NCBI GenBank assembly: GCA_016987375.1
Contig: PJRA01000343.1
Span: 408,635 to 472,634, forward strand
DNA length: 64,000 nt
Origin: Brachionus koreanus
Taxonomy: Eukaryota > Rotifera > Eurotatoria > Ploima > Brachionidae
Direction of reading: 5' to 3'
Shown here: piece after piece, positions 34,191 through 47,600 of the stretch
Position numbering within the stretch: position 1 is the first letter of the stretch
Layout of the letters: the number at the start of each line of letters is the position of its first letter
Notes under the pieces: generated by a model
The model's database searches: none
Told to the model about the DNA's origin: nothing
The model's input: the letters and a program-made list of their open reading frames with translations, nothing else
Translations under genes and position numbers: made by a program

Positions 34191-36097
34191 AGATTTAAAA
34201 AAAATTTCATATAAATATAAAACTTAATCAATAAGATTTAAATTTATTTTTCTTAATCTTAATTTCACTATTTTAGAATTCAAAATAAAATTCAATCAAG
34301 AAAAAATTTTTTTCAAAATTGATATTTTTAAATTAATTGAATAAATGTATTTTTAAAACAAATTGAACTTCAACGAATTACTTCAATGCATCCTAATGTA
34401 ATTTGAAAATCTAGAGGAGTAAATTTCAATTCAGGATTTTTTTATTTAAAGAAAATCTTGAAAATTCAAAAAATTCAAAAAAATATTTATTTATTAATTT
34501 TTTAGAATTTGATTTCTTTTATCAAAAACCTAACGTCTAAAGTCTTTTTCGTTGTTTGGAAAAATTTATCAACAAAAATATCAGTCTAACTATCTTTAGA
34601 TTATTAAGTTAGATTTTTTATTTTCCATTTAATGTTACATAACTAACAAAAAAACTTGTAAATAGACCTCATAGGTTAAAATTTATAAAAAAAAATAATT
34701 TCAAAATTAAATAAAATAAATATAAAACTAATTCAATTTGAAAAATTAAATGTTCGTTTTTTTAACGACGACGAATTTAAATAAACCTTAAAATTCGAAA
34801 ATGAAATTATATGTTGACAAGTCTTGCTTCAATTTTTTTTTATTATTTAATTGGAAAAAGGCTTAAATCATGGATTTCTTTTTTTTTCAAAATTAGAAAA
34901 AATAAAAAAAAGTTTGTAAAAAATATTTATATATTTTTTTTATTTATTCAATTAACTAAACTGATAAAAGTCTCTTATCATTTTCTGTTTTTTTTAAACA
35001 GTAAACCATCAAAAACAATATAAATCACCCGTTTGTTTACTAAAAGTATGACAATAATGATTTAAAAGATGAAAATAGGGATTTTGGCCATGATGATATA
35101 GAAAATTTTGATTTATGATAATGTTTGATTCCTTTCAATCAAACATTTAACTAGTTAAATTTTTGAAATCGTGGCAATCTTCGCTTTATCAAATAATTTT
35201 GATGAATTGAAAATGGTGTTGGTAATTTTTAGTTCAATTCATTGTCAATCCCTAATTCAAGAAAATATTTTAAAAATTTTGAAAGTTTTATTTAATGAAA
35301 TTTCTCAATTAAGTTGTTCTATAAAGAAAAACTAACTGAAAATAAAATAAACTAATATGCAAATATAAAATTTATTGACTTTTTAAATCATTAACCGTTT
35401 AAATTTTTTAAAATTAAATTTCAAGCAATAGTTTTATTTAAACAAAGACAAAAGCCACTCGAATAAACCAGAAGACTATCTCCAACTTATATTTTCAATA
35501 AACTAAAAAAAAATCAGCTAAGTTGTTCAATTTCAATTCAATTAGACTAATTATATTATCTATTCAAATTATTTTCGACTTATTCAAATATAATAATAGC
35601 TTAGTTTCTTTTAACTAGAAGCTTGTTTTTTTAATTCGTTTTAGTTCTTCATCGATTTAATATATGAAGAGATCGATTCTACAACCATCGATAAATATGT
35701 ATGATTCATAAAATTCAATTCGTTTGAAAAAATTGATTCAGTTTTCCCATAAATTTAAATTCTGAATTTAAAAAAATTAAATTTTTCTTTATTCATATCT
35801 TTATCCAAAAAAAATCAAGCTTTGCTGATAACAATTTAACACCGATTGATCATAGATTAGGACATTACGCTTGCTAAGTATGAAATTCAGCATATTCGTT
35901 AAATTTTCAAAAGGCTCAGGTAAAGTTGAACTGGTTTTTAAAACGAAAAACTACATATTCTAGGAATTTTACAAAAGACAAATTCTGCTTCATTTTATTT
36001 TTTAAGAGACATAATGTTATTATACAATAAATAAAGTCAAATTCTTTAATTAAAACAATCGCATTTCTACACACCTAAAAATTTTTCAAATTTTGAA
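34191..36097. other. Intergenic; one weak exon candidate
   Basis: AT-rich. On the plus strand a segment at about 35049-35119, after TTACTAAAAG, reads YDNNDLKDENRDFGHDDIE then NFDL and a stop. It resembles an acidic last exon, but no convincing upstream partner was found; an ATG frame at 34801 is a possible one. The rest shows nothing. The right end holds the 3' UTR of the Kintoun gene. Confidence 0.4.
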
Positions 36098-38521
36098 TTA
36101 GTCTAACTCATCAACAATTTTATTTTTTAATTTGAAAGCACAACCCGTTTTTTGACCAAATTCCTTATTAGCATCTATGCCGCCATTATTTTTCAATTCA
36201 ATCATTTTTTCCAAATTGAATTCGTTTTTTTCTACAATTTTTTCTTCATTTTTTATTGAATTTTTTTTTTTAGATTTTTTGTTTCGTTTAGTGTGATTAT
36301 TTGATGGTATTTCCAATTCTGAAATACATTCGCTAGAATTGATTAAATCGTCACTTGATTCCGAAAAACCTCTTTGTCGAAATATCACTTGATGCTGAAT
36401 TAAATCATTAGACATTTGATCATTCGAATGGCAAGGATCAGAAAGTGTTCTATTTCTTTTTTGGTTTTTTTTTCTGTTTTTCGAACTATTTGGTTTTTTC
36501 ATTCCAGTTATTGTAGATCCTGGTTTGAAAATATTTCGAACTACTTGCTTACTAAATGAAACAGACTTTTTTATCGAGCATAATTCCTGACTTCCCTCAT
36601 TACTGTTTGATTCTATGCTACTTCTAACGCTTCCCTCGCCTTCTGAAATTGACCGATTTTTCTTAAGAATGCTTTTTAAACCAGTGCTATTGATTGACGA
36701 ATTTGAGCAACAATTTTCATCCTGTCTATCAGTTGAGATATTAAAATCTGTCAAGTTGTTTTTTTTCTCTTCGCTTATTTCTGTTAAGTCATCCTCATCG
36801 TCTGAATCTGTTTGTTCCAAATTTCTCGAAAAACTTTCAATAAATTCTTTTTTACATTGCGAAGTTGGTAAATTACTTTCTAGATTGGATGCTTCCTTTT
36901 TATTTACCTCTTTTTTCACTTCGTAGATATCAAATGGCTTGGAATTCGCATCATTAGTTTTGTTGTATTCTACTGTTTCCGAACTAATTAAACAAGTAAG
37001 CGATGCATCATGATCGTCATTATTATTTGGAATATCAACCTCAAATATATTTTTCAAAGGTGTAATTTTAATACTATTTAGAAATTGTTCAAAATTAGAA
37101 AATCCAAATGAATAAGCATCGTCTTTTTGATAGAAATTGAAATAAGCTCTGTAATAAGTTATATAATTTCCAGATTGACTGGTGCATTCAAAATTTAAAA
37201 CTAAAGTATTTTTGTTAATTGCTTGAATTTTTATAGAATCCTTATTATAGTTATCTTCATAAATAGATATTTTTAACAAATCATCATACTGGACGATTTT
37301 ATAATTTGAGGGCATCAAATATTTGACATCTTGAATAATTACATTTTCGGTTTCTTTCGATGTAGATAATGATGTAGGAAGTTGACAAGGTGAAGGGGCG
37401 TTTTCAAATTTTTCTTCATTCAATTCATCGTATTTATCATCAATTAAGGAAGTAAACGAAATAACGGGTAAAATGACGTTGAGATTTTTCTTTGATTTAT
37501 CAAATTTTGCTTTAGCTTCTTTTTCATTTACTGGATAAGCCAAATTTAAATCAAGTTTATAAAAATGACTTTTTGATTCTAGATAAAGACGTTTCTCAAA
37601 AATATCCAAGGTAATATCTGCACTCGATTTACATAGAGGAAGTTCAATTGTAAGTTTGATCTCTTTGGGACGAGTATTTTCTACGATCTTTTTTGAAATC
37701 ATTACACAATCTTGAATGTCTGTTTGACCTGAATAAACTATTTTATAAATTGGTTTAATATATTTAATTGAATCAACTTGGTCGACTAATTGATTTTTAT
37801 TAGTTTTTTGTGTTTGATCCTTTAAATATTCAACTTTTAGGTCATCGACTATTTTTTCAATTGGATTTTGATCGGATCTTATTTCCTCTGCTTTAATTAA
37901 GTCTTGGCCATTTTTAGGCCTTCTTATCATACTAGCAGTAGGCTTGCCTTTAAAATTTAAATTTGTTAATATTTTGGAATTAGCCTTATCGAGCTTGACT
38001 TGAAAATTTTTTTCTATTGTATCCATTGCGGAATCCTTCAATAATTCATTGAAGCGCTGGCTGGTCTCTCCCATTCTATAAGTATCCGGGTGAAAAACGA
38101 CATCATAAACTGCACATGTTTCATTGGTAGATTTATCAAAGTCTTCCCTTGCTGACGAACAAGAATGTGGTATGTTCCAATAGAGACCTTCTTTATTGTT
38201 GTTGAAATCTCGCTTTGCTGATGGTTTTTGGATGTTTGAATTTTTGCAAATATTGATAAAGCATTTTTTTTTATTATCTTGACAGGTAAAAATGCAATAG
38301 CCAGGCTCCGGATAAACAAAAATCGCATCCATACCTCGTTCTTGTTCAAGCTTAACAATTTCCTGCTCATAAATCTCTCGATTTTTAGGATCTGATATCT
38401 CTTGAGCATATTCGATTAAAAGTTTACGAAATTCTTCTTTTTTCATTGCTTCTGTAAATCTATGTATTTCATCTTGAGTCATATTTAGTTCTTCAAACTT
38501 ATCTTTCATAATCGATGACAT
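36098..38521 (-). CDS. DNAAF2: Dynein axonemal assembly factor 2 / Kintoun (PIH1 family)
   Basis: Cytoplasmic co-chaperone working with HSP90/HSP70 to pre-assemble axonemal dynein arms, hence a marker of motile cilia. A single exon of 807 residues starts at ATG 38521 (MSSIMKDKFEELN). The open frame extends 29 codons further upstream, but that part is low-complexity hydrophobic/Lys and probably 5' UTR. The PIH1 domain covers about residues 50-190, with FVYPEPGYCIFT, FINICKNSNIQKP, YWNIPHSCSSAREDFDK and VYDVVFHPDTYRMGE. A CS/p23-like domain follows at about 290-370 (KLTIELPLCKSSADITLDI, LYLESKSHFYKLDLNLAYPV). The second half is Ser/Asn/Lys-rich and disordered. Length is close to vertebrate Kintoun. 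Confidence 0.93.
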   Translation of the reverse strand: MSSIMKDKFEELNMTQDEIHRFTEAMKKEEFRKLLIEYAQEISDPKNREIYEQEIVKLEQERGMDAIFVYPEPGYCIFTCQDNKKKCFINICKNSNIQKPSAKRDFNNNKEGLYWNIPHSCSSAREDFDKSTNETCAVYDVVFHPDTYRMGETSQRFNELLKDSAMDTIEKNFQVKLDKANSKILTNLNFKGKPTASMIRRPKNGQDLIKAEEIRSDQNPIEKIVDDLKVEYLKDQTQKTNKNQLVDQVDSIKYIKPIYKIVYSGQTDIQDCVMISKKIVENTRPKEIKLTIELPLCKSSADITLDIFEKRLYLESKSHFYKLDLNLAYPVNEKEAKAKFDKSKKNLNVILPVISFTSLIDDKYDELNEEKFENAPSPCQLPTSLSTSKETENVIIQDVKYLMPSNYKIVQYDDLLKISIYEDNYNKDSIKIQAINKNTLVLNFECTSQSGNYITYYRAYFNFYQKDDAYSFGFSNFEQFLNSIKITPLKNIFEVDIPNNNDDHDASLTCLISSETVEYNKTNDANSKPFDIYEVKKEVNKKEASNLESNLPTSQCKKEFIESFSRNLEQTDSDDEDDLTEISEEKKNNLTDFNISTDRQDENCCSNSSINSTGLKSILKKNRSISEGEGSVRSSIESNSNEGSQELCSIKKSVSFSKQVVRNIFKPGSTITGMKKPNSSKNRKKNQKRNRTLSDPCHSNDQMSNDLIQHQVIFRQRGFSESSDDLINSSECISELEIPSNNHTKRNKKSKKKNSIKNEEKIVEKNEFNLEKMIELKNNGGIDANKEFGQKTGCAFKLKNKIVDELD

Positions 38522-39199
38522 TGTGCGTTTTCTAATAAAAGAGTTTTTTTTTTTTTTAAAAGTTAACAAAATAAAAAAAAATAAGCAAATAGAAAATTTT
38601 ATATTCATAAAAAAGTTTAATCATGTGTTGGCTAGGATTTATCGAGAAAATTCTAGAATCTATATAAGTTCGCAAAAAATTTTGCTGGACCTTATATTTT
38701 TAGAATTTTGATATGTTTTAGAAAATATCTAGGCAACAAAAGTAATTCGTACAGTAATAAATTAAGTAGTCAATAAACTGTTCTGTATACAGAAATTCAC
38801 AACTTTACAATAGCCTTTAAAATTGTCCTTAATAGAAATATATTAATAAAAAAAAAACTTGGTGAAAAATGTTATCTTCATTTATATATTTTATCTATAT
38901 AGAAATTCTAAAATATAAAAATTTAGATATATTTAAAAAAAATATCCGTTACAAAATTTAAAAAACTGTTTATAATTTTAAAATTAGAGTTTATTATAAT
39001 ATTATATGAAAAAACAATAATTTTTTAAAATTAATTTTCTTCATGCATTATAAATTTTACTATATGTCTTAGTTAACATTTAGAATTTATTTAAGAATAT
39101 TTTGATATGTTCTATATTCTTAAAAAGTATACTAAAATTAAAATGAAAAATAACTAAATTATAATTTTACTTGAACTTATTTGTGATTTTTAATTTCCG
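38522..39199. other. Short divergent intergenic region
   Basis: AT-rich sequence between the starts of DNAAF2 (minus) and SLC30A6 (plus), presumably a shared promoter region. No element can be named. Confidence 0.5.
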
Positions 39200-40765
39200 A
39201 TGACATATCTTAGATTTCTAATAAAAAATAAACAAGTAAGTAATTTATATTTTATAGGTTGGAAATTATTAAGAGTCTAATTAATTTTAAAAAATGAATT
39301 TAGTTCAAAGTTCGTTAATAACTTTATTATTTTAATTATTTAAACTATTATATTTTTAAGGCAAAAAATTTCTTTTATTTGAGTATTTTAAGTTGTTTGA
39401 TAGCTTGTTTTTTGCTCTATGTCTCCTATTTATCAAATAGCATAGGTAGATTTTTTATTTAATGAAAAATTTTAGTTTTTTTTCTTAATTTATTTAAATA
39501 GCCTTAGCGTCATTTTCATTCCTAATAATATTTGATTTTTTTGGGTAATATTATGTTACAATCAAAAAAATTAACCAAATTCAATTAAATTCAAGATTGT
39601 GCAATGGAATCTTAAACAGCTGGGCAAAGGTACAATTTACAAAAACATCTTTCACATTTGGGTAATCTTAAAGATCAAATTGAAATATTTTAAATAAAAT
39701 TTTAACCATGTTACTAGATTTAAAAGATTTGAAGTTCTTATGTTGTTTTCAAGTTCTATTTTGACAATACTTGGTTCATTTTTTATCTTAAAAGAAGGGT
39801 ATTTCTAATTTTTTTAATCCTCCAGTATACTATATTTTTAATTCGTTAAGATTTGAACATCTTTTTGGTGAAATACAAGTTCATATGTAATTTGGTTGGT
39901 TTTGTTTTAATTAAATTTTTAGAGTTATTTTTAGTTCAATTTTAATACCAGCCTCAATTATTGTATTTGTTTTTCACACTTTTTTGATCCTTGTTGTCAA
40001 AAATGATTCACTAGACTATTTGGTTAATTCGTCTACATCAAGCTGGTTACAAGAGCATTTTTTTGATCTTAGTGAAAGGTATAAATCTTTATTCTATTAA
40101 AAAATTATCTTTATTACATAACTCAAATTTTAAATAGATTATGTCGAATTTTTCCTATCTTAAGTAAGCTTTTGTTACCGCGTGTTCATCCCATCTTATT
40201 ACTTGGATTTATAAATTTTATAATTATTTCTTGTTCTTCTCTCTTAATACAGCTTGGATCTAGCCCAATGATAGATGTTTATGCAGCTTTCTTTATAGCT
40301 GCAACAACAATAGGAACTATGACTCCATTTGCTGTTTTTACTGGAAAAATTTTATTACAAACTACTCCTGGTCATTTGTTAACACAATTAGATAAAATTT
40401 TAAGAGAGGCAAGTACTTTAGATGGAGTTTTGGAATTCAGGAACGAGCATTTCTGGACAATATCATTTGGTATTTTAGCTGGAAGTCTCCATGTTAGAAT
40501 CAGACGTGATGCTGATGAGCAACTAGTTTTAGCTCATGTTTGGCATAAACTGGCAGGTATTGTTCAACATTTAACAATACATGTTTTCAAAGATGACTGG
40601 ATTCGTAGAACAACCCATCAGCTTGTTTTCAATAAATCTAATTTAAATACTTTTACAACTCCAACAAGTAGTACTTCAACAAGTAGTTTCAAAATCAGTC
40701 CAAATTCTAAACAAAGCGTAAAACAAAATAACACTGAAAATGATTTTGTTATTATTAATCCATAA
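39200..40765 (+). CDS. SLC30A6: Zinc transporter 6 (cation diffusion facilitator)
   Basis: ZnT6 forms a heterodimer with ZnT5 in the Golgi/secretory pathway and supplies zinc to secreted enzymes; in known animals ZnT6 itself lacks a complete transport site. Eight exons were traced: 39200-39274, 39361-39445, 39502-39544, 39620-39661, 39718-39798, 39851-39886, 39923-40078 and 40138-40765. They encode 381 residues. Hallmarks are SYLSNSIALASFSFLIIFDFF (TM1-2), GFKRFEVLMLFSSSILTILG, STSSWLQEHFFDLSER, and the very conserved tail GKILLQTTPGHLLTQLDKIL, REASTLDGVLEFRNEHFWTI and LAGSLHVRIRRDADEQ…IFKDDWIR. Relative to vertebrate ZnT6 the N-terminus is short and a few residues are missing around exon 4, so the start and that acceptor are less certain. 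The tail is Ser/Thr-rich. Confidence 0.9.
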
Positions 40766-41114
40766 ATTAAATGGAAAAATTAAAAAAAAATTAAATTGCT
40801 TGATATTACTATTTTTTTTGTAAATAAACTATTTTATCGCATGTTTTTTTTACCAATTTTCTTTTCGTTTTAAGTATATTTCCTCTCTATCTACTTACAT
40901 AAATACATTTATAGTTTTATAAATTTTGATAATTTAAAGTTACATTAATTTTATCATAATTTCGCTTAAAATTTGTAAGAAAATAATATTAAGAAATATT
41001 TAAGAAAGTTCGAGCGCTGTTTTTGAATTAGTGATATTATTTTTAAATAAACCAGGGGAATTATTTAATCAGTAAATAATCTAAAATTAAATTTTTTTTA
41101 TTTAAAAAAAAAAA
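40766..41114. other. Intergenic, nothing recognised
   Basis: AT-rich 3' flank of SLC30A6; no feature seen. Confidence 0.5.
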
Positions 41115-41303
41115 TTGAGGAACATTGAGGTCCTCCAATGGTATGCCCTTTCACTAGATCTCAATCCAATCGAGAATTTTTGGTCTTACATGGATGCCAA
41201 AAACGGTAATCTAAAATATTTAGCTTTAAATATTTCTAAACTTCAAAACAATTATATGTTAACAAAAAAAATTCTAATCTTCTGCAATATACTGCATAAA
41301 TGA
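41115..41303 (+). pseudogene. Tc1/mariner transposase C-terminal relic
   Basis: The frame contains VLQWYALSLDLNPIENFW, a degraded form of the hallmark WPxxSPDLNPIENxW block around the last catalytic acidic residue of Tc1-like transposases. It is followed by a short divergent tail. No upstream transposase sequence remains, so this is a fragment. Confidence 0.75.
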
Positions 41304-41696
41304 TTTTATAATGATTCGTTGATTTTTAAATATAATCCTAATCTTTGTCAATCTTAAACTCTTTCAAAAAAAGAATCAAAATAAATAAAATCAAAGTTCA
41401 ATTTTTATATAATTTTAAATAAAATGTAGTAAAATTCAAATTGAAAATAAATAAGATGTTTTTGGAGAAATATAAAATATCTAGCAATTTTTCAACTTTA
41501 TCTATTTTAATTGAAACAACAAAATTCATCTTTGATATCTTTACATAGCCTAATGTGGAAATCTATCATCATTTTGTTAATTTAATTTCGCTAATAGAGT
41601 TCATGTAAAGTGCTATATGTTCACCTAAATATAAAATATAAAGTAAATATAAAATCATAAGATAGAAGTAATTGTGATAGAAGTATTTGTTGGAAA
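41304..41696. other. 5' flank of ZFYVE26
   Basis: AT-rich; no feature beyond the likely promoter and 5' UTR of the next gene. Confidence 0.5.
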
Positions 41697-44600
41697 ATGG
41701 ACATTTTAGATTTAAACCATAGTTTTGGAAAGGAGATAGAGACATCAGCAAATAAATTATTTAATTTCTTTTGTAACAATGTAAATTTTGGCCAGTGGCA
41801 ATTGACAAAAACATGCCTAAAGCAATTATTTCTAGATAAAAAAATATTATGCATTAACTTCAATGAAATATTTGAATCAATTGTAAAAAATCCAGAAATT
41901 TATTGGTATGTTTTCCAGAAATATATTTTATTTTAACTTATTTTAAGCAATTTTTAATTAAAGTCACAGATCGGTTTGTTTAAAATCACCTTTTTATTTA
42001 GCTTATCTTTTAAATCGAACTATCTTGGAAAGTAATTCCGAATTTCACATTGAAGACAATTTAAGAAAACTAATAGAATTAAAAATTATTTTGTATTCTA
42101 TTTACAGTGAAATTGTTAACAATAATTTTTTGATCAAACAATTCCAATCTATATTTGATGAATTCGAAAAGTTAATCTTCGACCGAACTAATGACTTTGA
42201 TCCTGAATTTCAAATTAAGATATTTTCAACAGAATTTTTTAAGAACATGATGATATATGATGCTTTTAAAGCAGAAAAAATTATTAGTTTGCTTGATATT
42301 AAAAATACGGTAATTGAAAATTACTTGATTGAATACCACTTCCAGTTACTGAATACTAGTTTAGACAGTTTACAAATCAATTTTGAAGAAAAGTGTATTC
42401 AATTTTCGAGTGAGCCAATATCCAAGATATTTTCTCTAATAAATTTGCTTTTAGTGTATAATTTTAATTCATTGATAAAAAATAACAATAAAAAAGACGA
42501 ATTAACAGCTATTATTCAAAGTTTTTTCAAAAAACTGAGCTTAAAATTAAAAAATTCGTTTACAAACAAATATGAAACTCTAGAAAAATATACTACTAAA
42601 GTACAATTAGCTTTATTTAAAACGAATCAGGATTTAACTCTTTTAGAAATATTTATCAAAATATTCAATGAATTAGATCGTCAGACAACGGCTTCTAAAA
42701 TTTTTGGTGATGACAATTTTGTGATTTTATCATTAATTAAGCATTCATTAAGCATTAAAAATAAATCAAATGACTTATGGAAAATACTGTTTTTGTTTAT
42801 ATCAGAAAAAAGACGCTGCTTAATAAAATCACTAATCGATGAATGTCTTATATTAATTTCAAAAAATCAATTGGATTTTCTAAGCTCGATTTTTTCAGTC
42901 AAAGAGTTTTGTTTCATTAAACCAATTCTCTTGTTTAGTGGAATATCAAAAATGAAAGATATCAAATCGGTAAAAAAATTGGTGAATTTGTTAAATTCCG
43001 ATGGTAAAAAGCAAATATTATTTGAAAAAGTTGGAAATTTTTTTAAAACTCATTTAGAATTCATCAATTGGTTTCTTAAACAAAATAAGTATTGTTTATG
43101 AATTTTTTTTAAAAATAAAAATTTAAATTTTTTTCAAAAAGATATCACAATAAAGTTTATTTTTTCGATCAGGTTATTAAGATTTTGCAAAAAAAGATGC
43201 CAATTAATATTATTAACGATTACCTTAATTTAAATGAAATAGAATATAATGAAATAATAAAAGTACTCTGTAATACTTTAATAGAAAGAGGTAAAAAATT
43301 TAATTTTTATTTAATTCATAAGTAAAATTTATATAAAAAACATATTTTTAAATTAAGATAATCTAGTCGAAACAAAATGTGTAAGATTTATGGATGAAAT
43401 AGATCAAAACATTTCACCAACTCAAGGAAATTGTTTGAATATTTTCAATGGTTACTACTGTATTAATCAAATTTTGAAATGCATCACATTTTGTTGTGAA
43501 AATTTGAATGATGATTTATACTTCAGTTTTGAGTCCACAAATACAAAATACAAAAGAGCTCATTCTTTAATGGATGTTGGAAAAAAAATTGCCAATAAAG
43601 TATCAAACAAGCCAGAATCAAAAACGAAGGCGATTAAGCACTCTTACAAAGAAAATGTTGTTCAAATTTTGGAGCATGTTAAAACAGTTATTTCAAGAAT
43701 TGAATCAATGGATTATAGACTTGAAATTTTGGAAAATATATACGCTCTTATTTTTCTCAAGAGTGATGACCTATTGAAAAATTCAGAAGAAAGCGATCAT
43801 ACCACAGATGAGCACGAATTTGATATCGAACAAATAATTTTATCTGAGAACGTTAAAAGTAATAGTTTTGATGATTTTGAGATTCTTGAGACTTTTGATA
43901 AAGTAATTGAAGCATCAATTTATGATCCTCTTTCAAGTAATCAATTTTATTCTAATGAAGAAATAGGGTTGAAGAAATCTTCATTTGAGATTAGTAATGA
44001 AATAAATTCTAAGTCTTCTCGAGTATCAAAAATCGAAAACAGGAAAGAAAACGATGATATCGTTCAGAATCGATTTAGAACCTATTCCAAACATGAATGC
44101 TTTCTAACTAATGATTTTTTATGCAGAGACATATTAATTATTCTAAAAGAATGTCTAAGTTCTTTTTCATTTCTTGATTCTAAAATTGATGACTATCAAA
44201 CTATTTCTTCACGATCGAAGAAGTTACTACAATTAGTCAATGAGACCTGGTGGCGATTTCAACTGGTTAAATCAAACAATGTTAGCACTGATTACGGACA
44301 AATAAATGTTTTAAATTGTAATTTAGATTATTTAGCACATGATCATGAACAAAATTTAGTCTATCAGCTTTTGAAAAAACAAAGACAACGGCATGATTCA
44401 AATGCCTCAAACATTTCTTGCTATAATTCAATTCAAGATGAAAATACATCTTTGTCACTTGTTCGCTCATCTAAAATTTCCAATTCGAAAATTAACAATC
44501 ACCACCAAAGCAAAGAAAAAAGGCGATCGCTAGAATCAAATCGAAGTTTAAGTTTGATCTATCCTAAGATTAATAGTAGGAAAGCTAATTATATTGCTAT

Positions 44601-47600
44601 TAAATTGTTGTCTGACATAAAAACCCTGTGTGTGATATGCTTAAAAGAGTTTAAACTAAATGAGGCAAAACAATTGATCAAACTCTATTCAACGAAGAAA
44701 GGAAATTTGTTTGAATTTGATCAAATAATTTTTAACGAGATTTTCAAAAATTCAATAGATGAAATTTTAAAAATCGATCATCTCAAAATAAATGAATCAA
44801 TTCATGAGCAAAGCTTGTTCAGTCTTAATATTAGCAAGATAATTGATAATCTAATTCAAACTGAGAAGAACGACCCTTTAATACAGTCAATTTTAATAAG
44901 CGATCTATTAGCAACATTGAAAATTCCTATTGTTATTATTTTTAAACTGAGAGAATTTATTCTAATAAATTTAAATCAAAAAGTTGTTGAAAATTTTGAA
45001 AATGCGGACATGGAATATTTTAATAAGTCGATTCATCAAAAAATGATTTCATATATTAATTCAATCACAATTCTTGAATCCAAAATAAAAAGTGAATTCT
45101 GTCTTAGAAAAGAATACTTTCTTGATTACTTAATTGCTTTTGATGGAATTTCAGTTTTTGCTAAAAACTCATATGATCCTGAAGCCAAAATTCCTTTATT
45201 GGTAGAGAGCATGCATCATTATTTGGAATTAACAAGTCAGGTAGATTTGTATTTAGAAGAATTTGAGCTGAATGAAGAAGTAAACTTCGATCAAATTGTC
45301 AACAATTTAAACAATAAAATGAAGGATAATTTTGAATTTTTGGATTGTTACATTTATAAGACAAAAAAGACAGAAAATTTGAAATACAACTGCTCCGAGA
45401 CTAAAGACGATAATGCGGAATTTTTTTTCAAAAATAAGGATAACTCAAATAAAATGGAGTCAGATTTAATTGAACAGAGTAACAACTACAATTATTTAAT
45501 GGCATTTAATGAATATATTAAAAAAATATCCGAATATCTAAAAGAAAATAATATTCACAAAAAATTTGACTCTAATTTTGCTTTATTAGATTATTCTCCA
45601 GCTTCATTGATATGTAAAATGTTATTTGATGATTTGCTTAAGCCAGAATCAATAGTACATATAACTAATAGTCTTAATTTAAATTTGATAGCTATTATTT
45701 TACACAATTCATGTCCGAGACTAAAACTTGTAAATACAAAAAATAAATCTATATGCATTTCGAAACTTGATAATTTCAAATTAAATTCTCCTATATCGGT
45801 GTACAGAAATGAATTTTTTTACTCGATTTTGAACGAAAATAGTGTTTTCAGTTGTTTAATCATGAGGCCACATGAATTTATTAAAGATTTGCTATTTAAC
45901 ATGCTAAAATATTTTCGGTCATATTCAGATAAGAATATAGATGCCAAATTAGCTATGCATATTCATGATTCTCCCGATTTTAAGAAAATTTTAAAACAAA
46001 CCCAACAGTTGCAAAATTTAAATTTGGACTATCTTCAGACAAATAATGAAAAATTGAGCTTTTTTATTAATTTATATAATTTGTTAAGCATTCATTCAAA
46101 TATTTTTCTTATTTCTATCAAGTTTAGCAAGACAAGCAAAGGAAGAAAAAAAACAATGCCAAATACAGCATTGATTCTTAATGACAATTTTAATTTCGAG
46201 AATACTAGCGGAATCATTCTACACAAGAATAATACTTTTAAAATGTTATTCCAGCAAAAAATGTGCTATAAAGTAGGCCAAATGGGATGCGTAAGTCTAT
46301 TTGATCTCAAGCATTTTATTTTACTTAGAAGGAAAAATGTGGACCAATTTAACAGCATTTATTCAAATGATAAACAACTTAATTCATCACCTTTAGCCGA
46401 TTTGAAAGATTTTAAAAAGAAATCATTGTTTAATCGGATTTCGCCTTTAAAATTAACCTCAAATTACAAAGCTTCTTCGAATCAAACCGAACACTTGGTC
46501 GATTCAGATATAAACCTTAAAAAAAAACCTTTCAAATTTTCTTTATTTGAGCTTGATCTTAAAATTGAACCGTCTTGGTCCAAATATATTCCAAATATTT
46601 TAGATGCTAGAGTTATATTTTCGCTTGCTGATTGTGTTCAAAGTGATCCTCCAATTCGAATCTATGAATCAGATAATTCTCTTGATGATCAACTTCAAAT
46701 GCAAATGAAAATATTTTTGAATCAAACCATATATGCAGATATTAAAAAAGAAATTTTGTATGTGCCTAGTTTAATTTTAGAAAACTTGGTATTTTTTTCA
46801 TCAGATCAAGCAAATGTCGACAATTTTCTCTCATTAAATGTAGAGTATAAGAACGAATTCGAAAGTCTTGTCAAATTTTTGATTGAACAAGTAAATGATG
46901 AACTAAGAGAGAAAATAAGTAAATTGCAAGTGTTGGACTCAATTCATTACTATGGAGAGAATATTGACGAATATGGACGAAAAGAATTGCCATTTCAAAT
47001 AAATGAGCTAAATGCTTCAGATATTTTTTGTCTTGTTTTGAATGAAAATTTATTGGAAGATAAAACCAATTGGTATCAGAATCAAAAAGATCGTATTCAA
47101 GTAAAATATGAGGCAGATGAATGTAAGAGAAATGCTCAAATAGAAAAAGAAATAACACGTACCAGAAAATTGCTCAATAAAGAATGCTTAGAATATATAA
47201 GCAATAATTCGCCATTAACTTTAAAAAATTTGGGCTTCTTGTTTGATGTTAAAATAAGAGACATTTTTTTTACAGAAATAAGTGAATTATGTGTAAAAAA
47301 TTTAATAGATTATGAGATAAATATTACTAGTTCACAGAATAGCTTTCTTAATAGATACATACAATTATATGTTCCGCTTGAGTATATGCATCATTTGAAT
47401 ATGGATCTAAAGCTTGACATGGTGACACAATTTTTGCTAAATAACAAAACCGAAGAATCTAAAGTTGAAAACATAATAGATCTAGCAAACTACTACAGTC
47501 TTAAACATGAATGGAAAAGTGTAATTGATTTGATTGAAGATTGTACACAAGATAATGAGGAATTTTTTGATTTTGGTGAAACAAGTCAAGCAAATAACTT

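Noticed and set aside
34811..35023. 70-codon Lys/Phe-rich plus-strand frame
   Set aside because: Low complexity, no recognisable motif and no supported splice partner; probably chance.
39238..39259. 22-nt GTAAGT..TATAG intron near the start of SLC30A6
   Set aside because: Too short to be spliced. The frame reads through it, and the joined protein matches ZnT6 up to WKLLR, where a normal intron begins.
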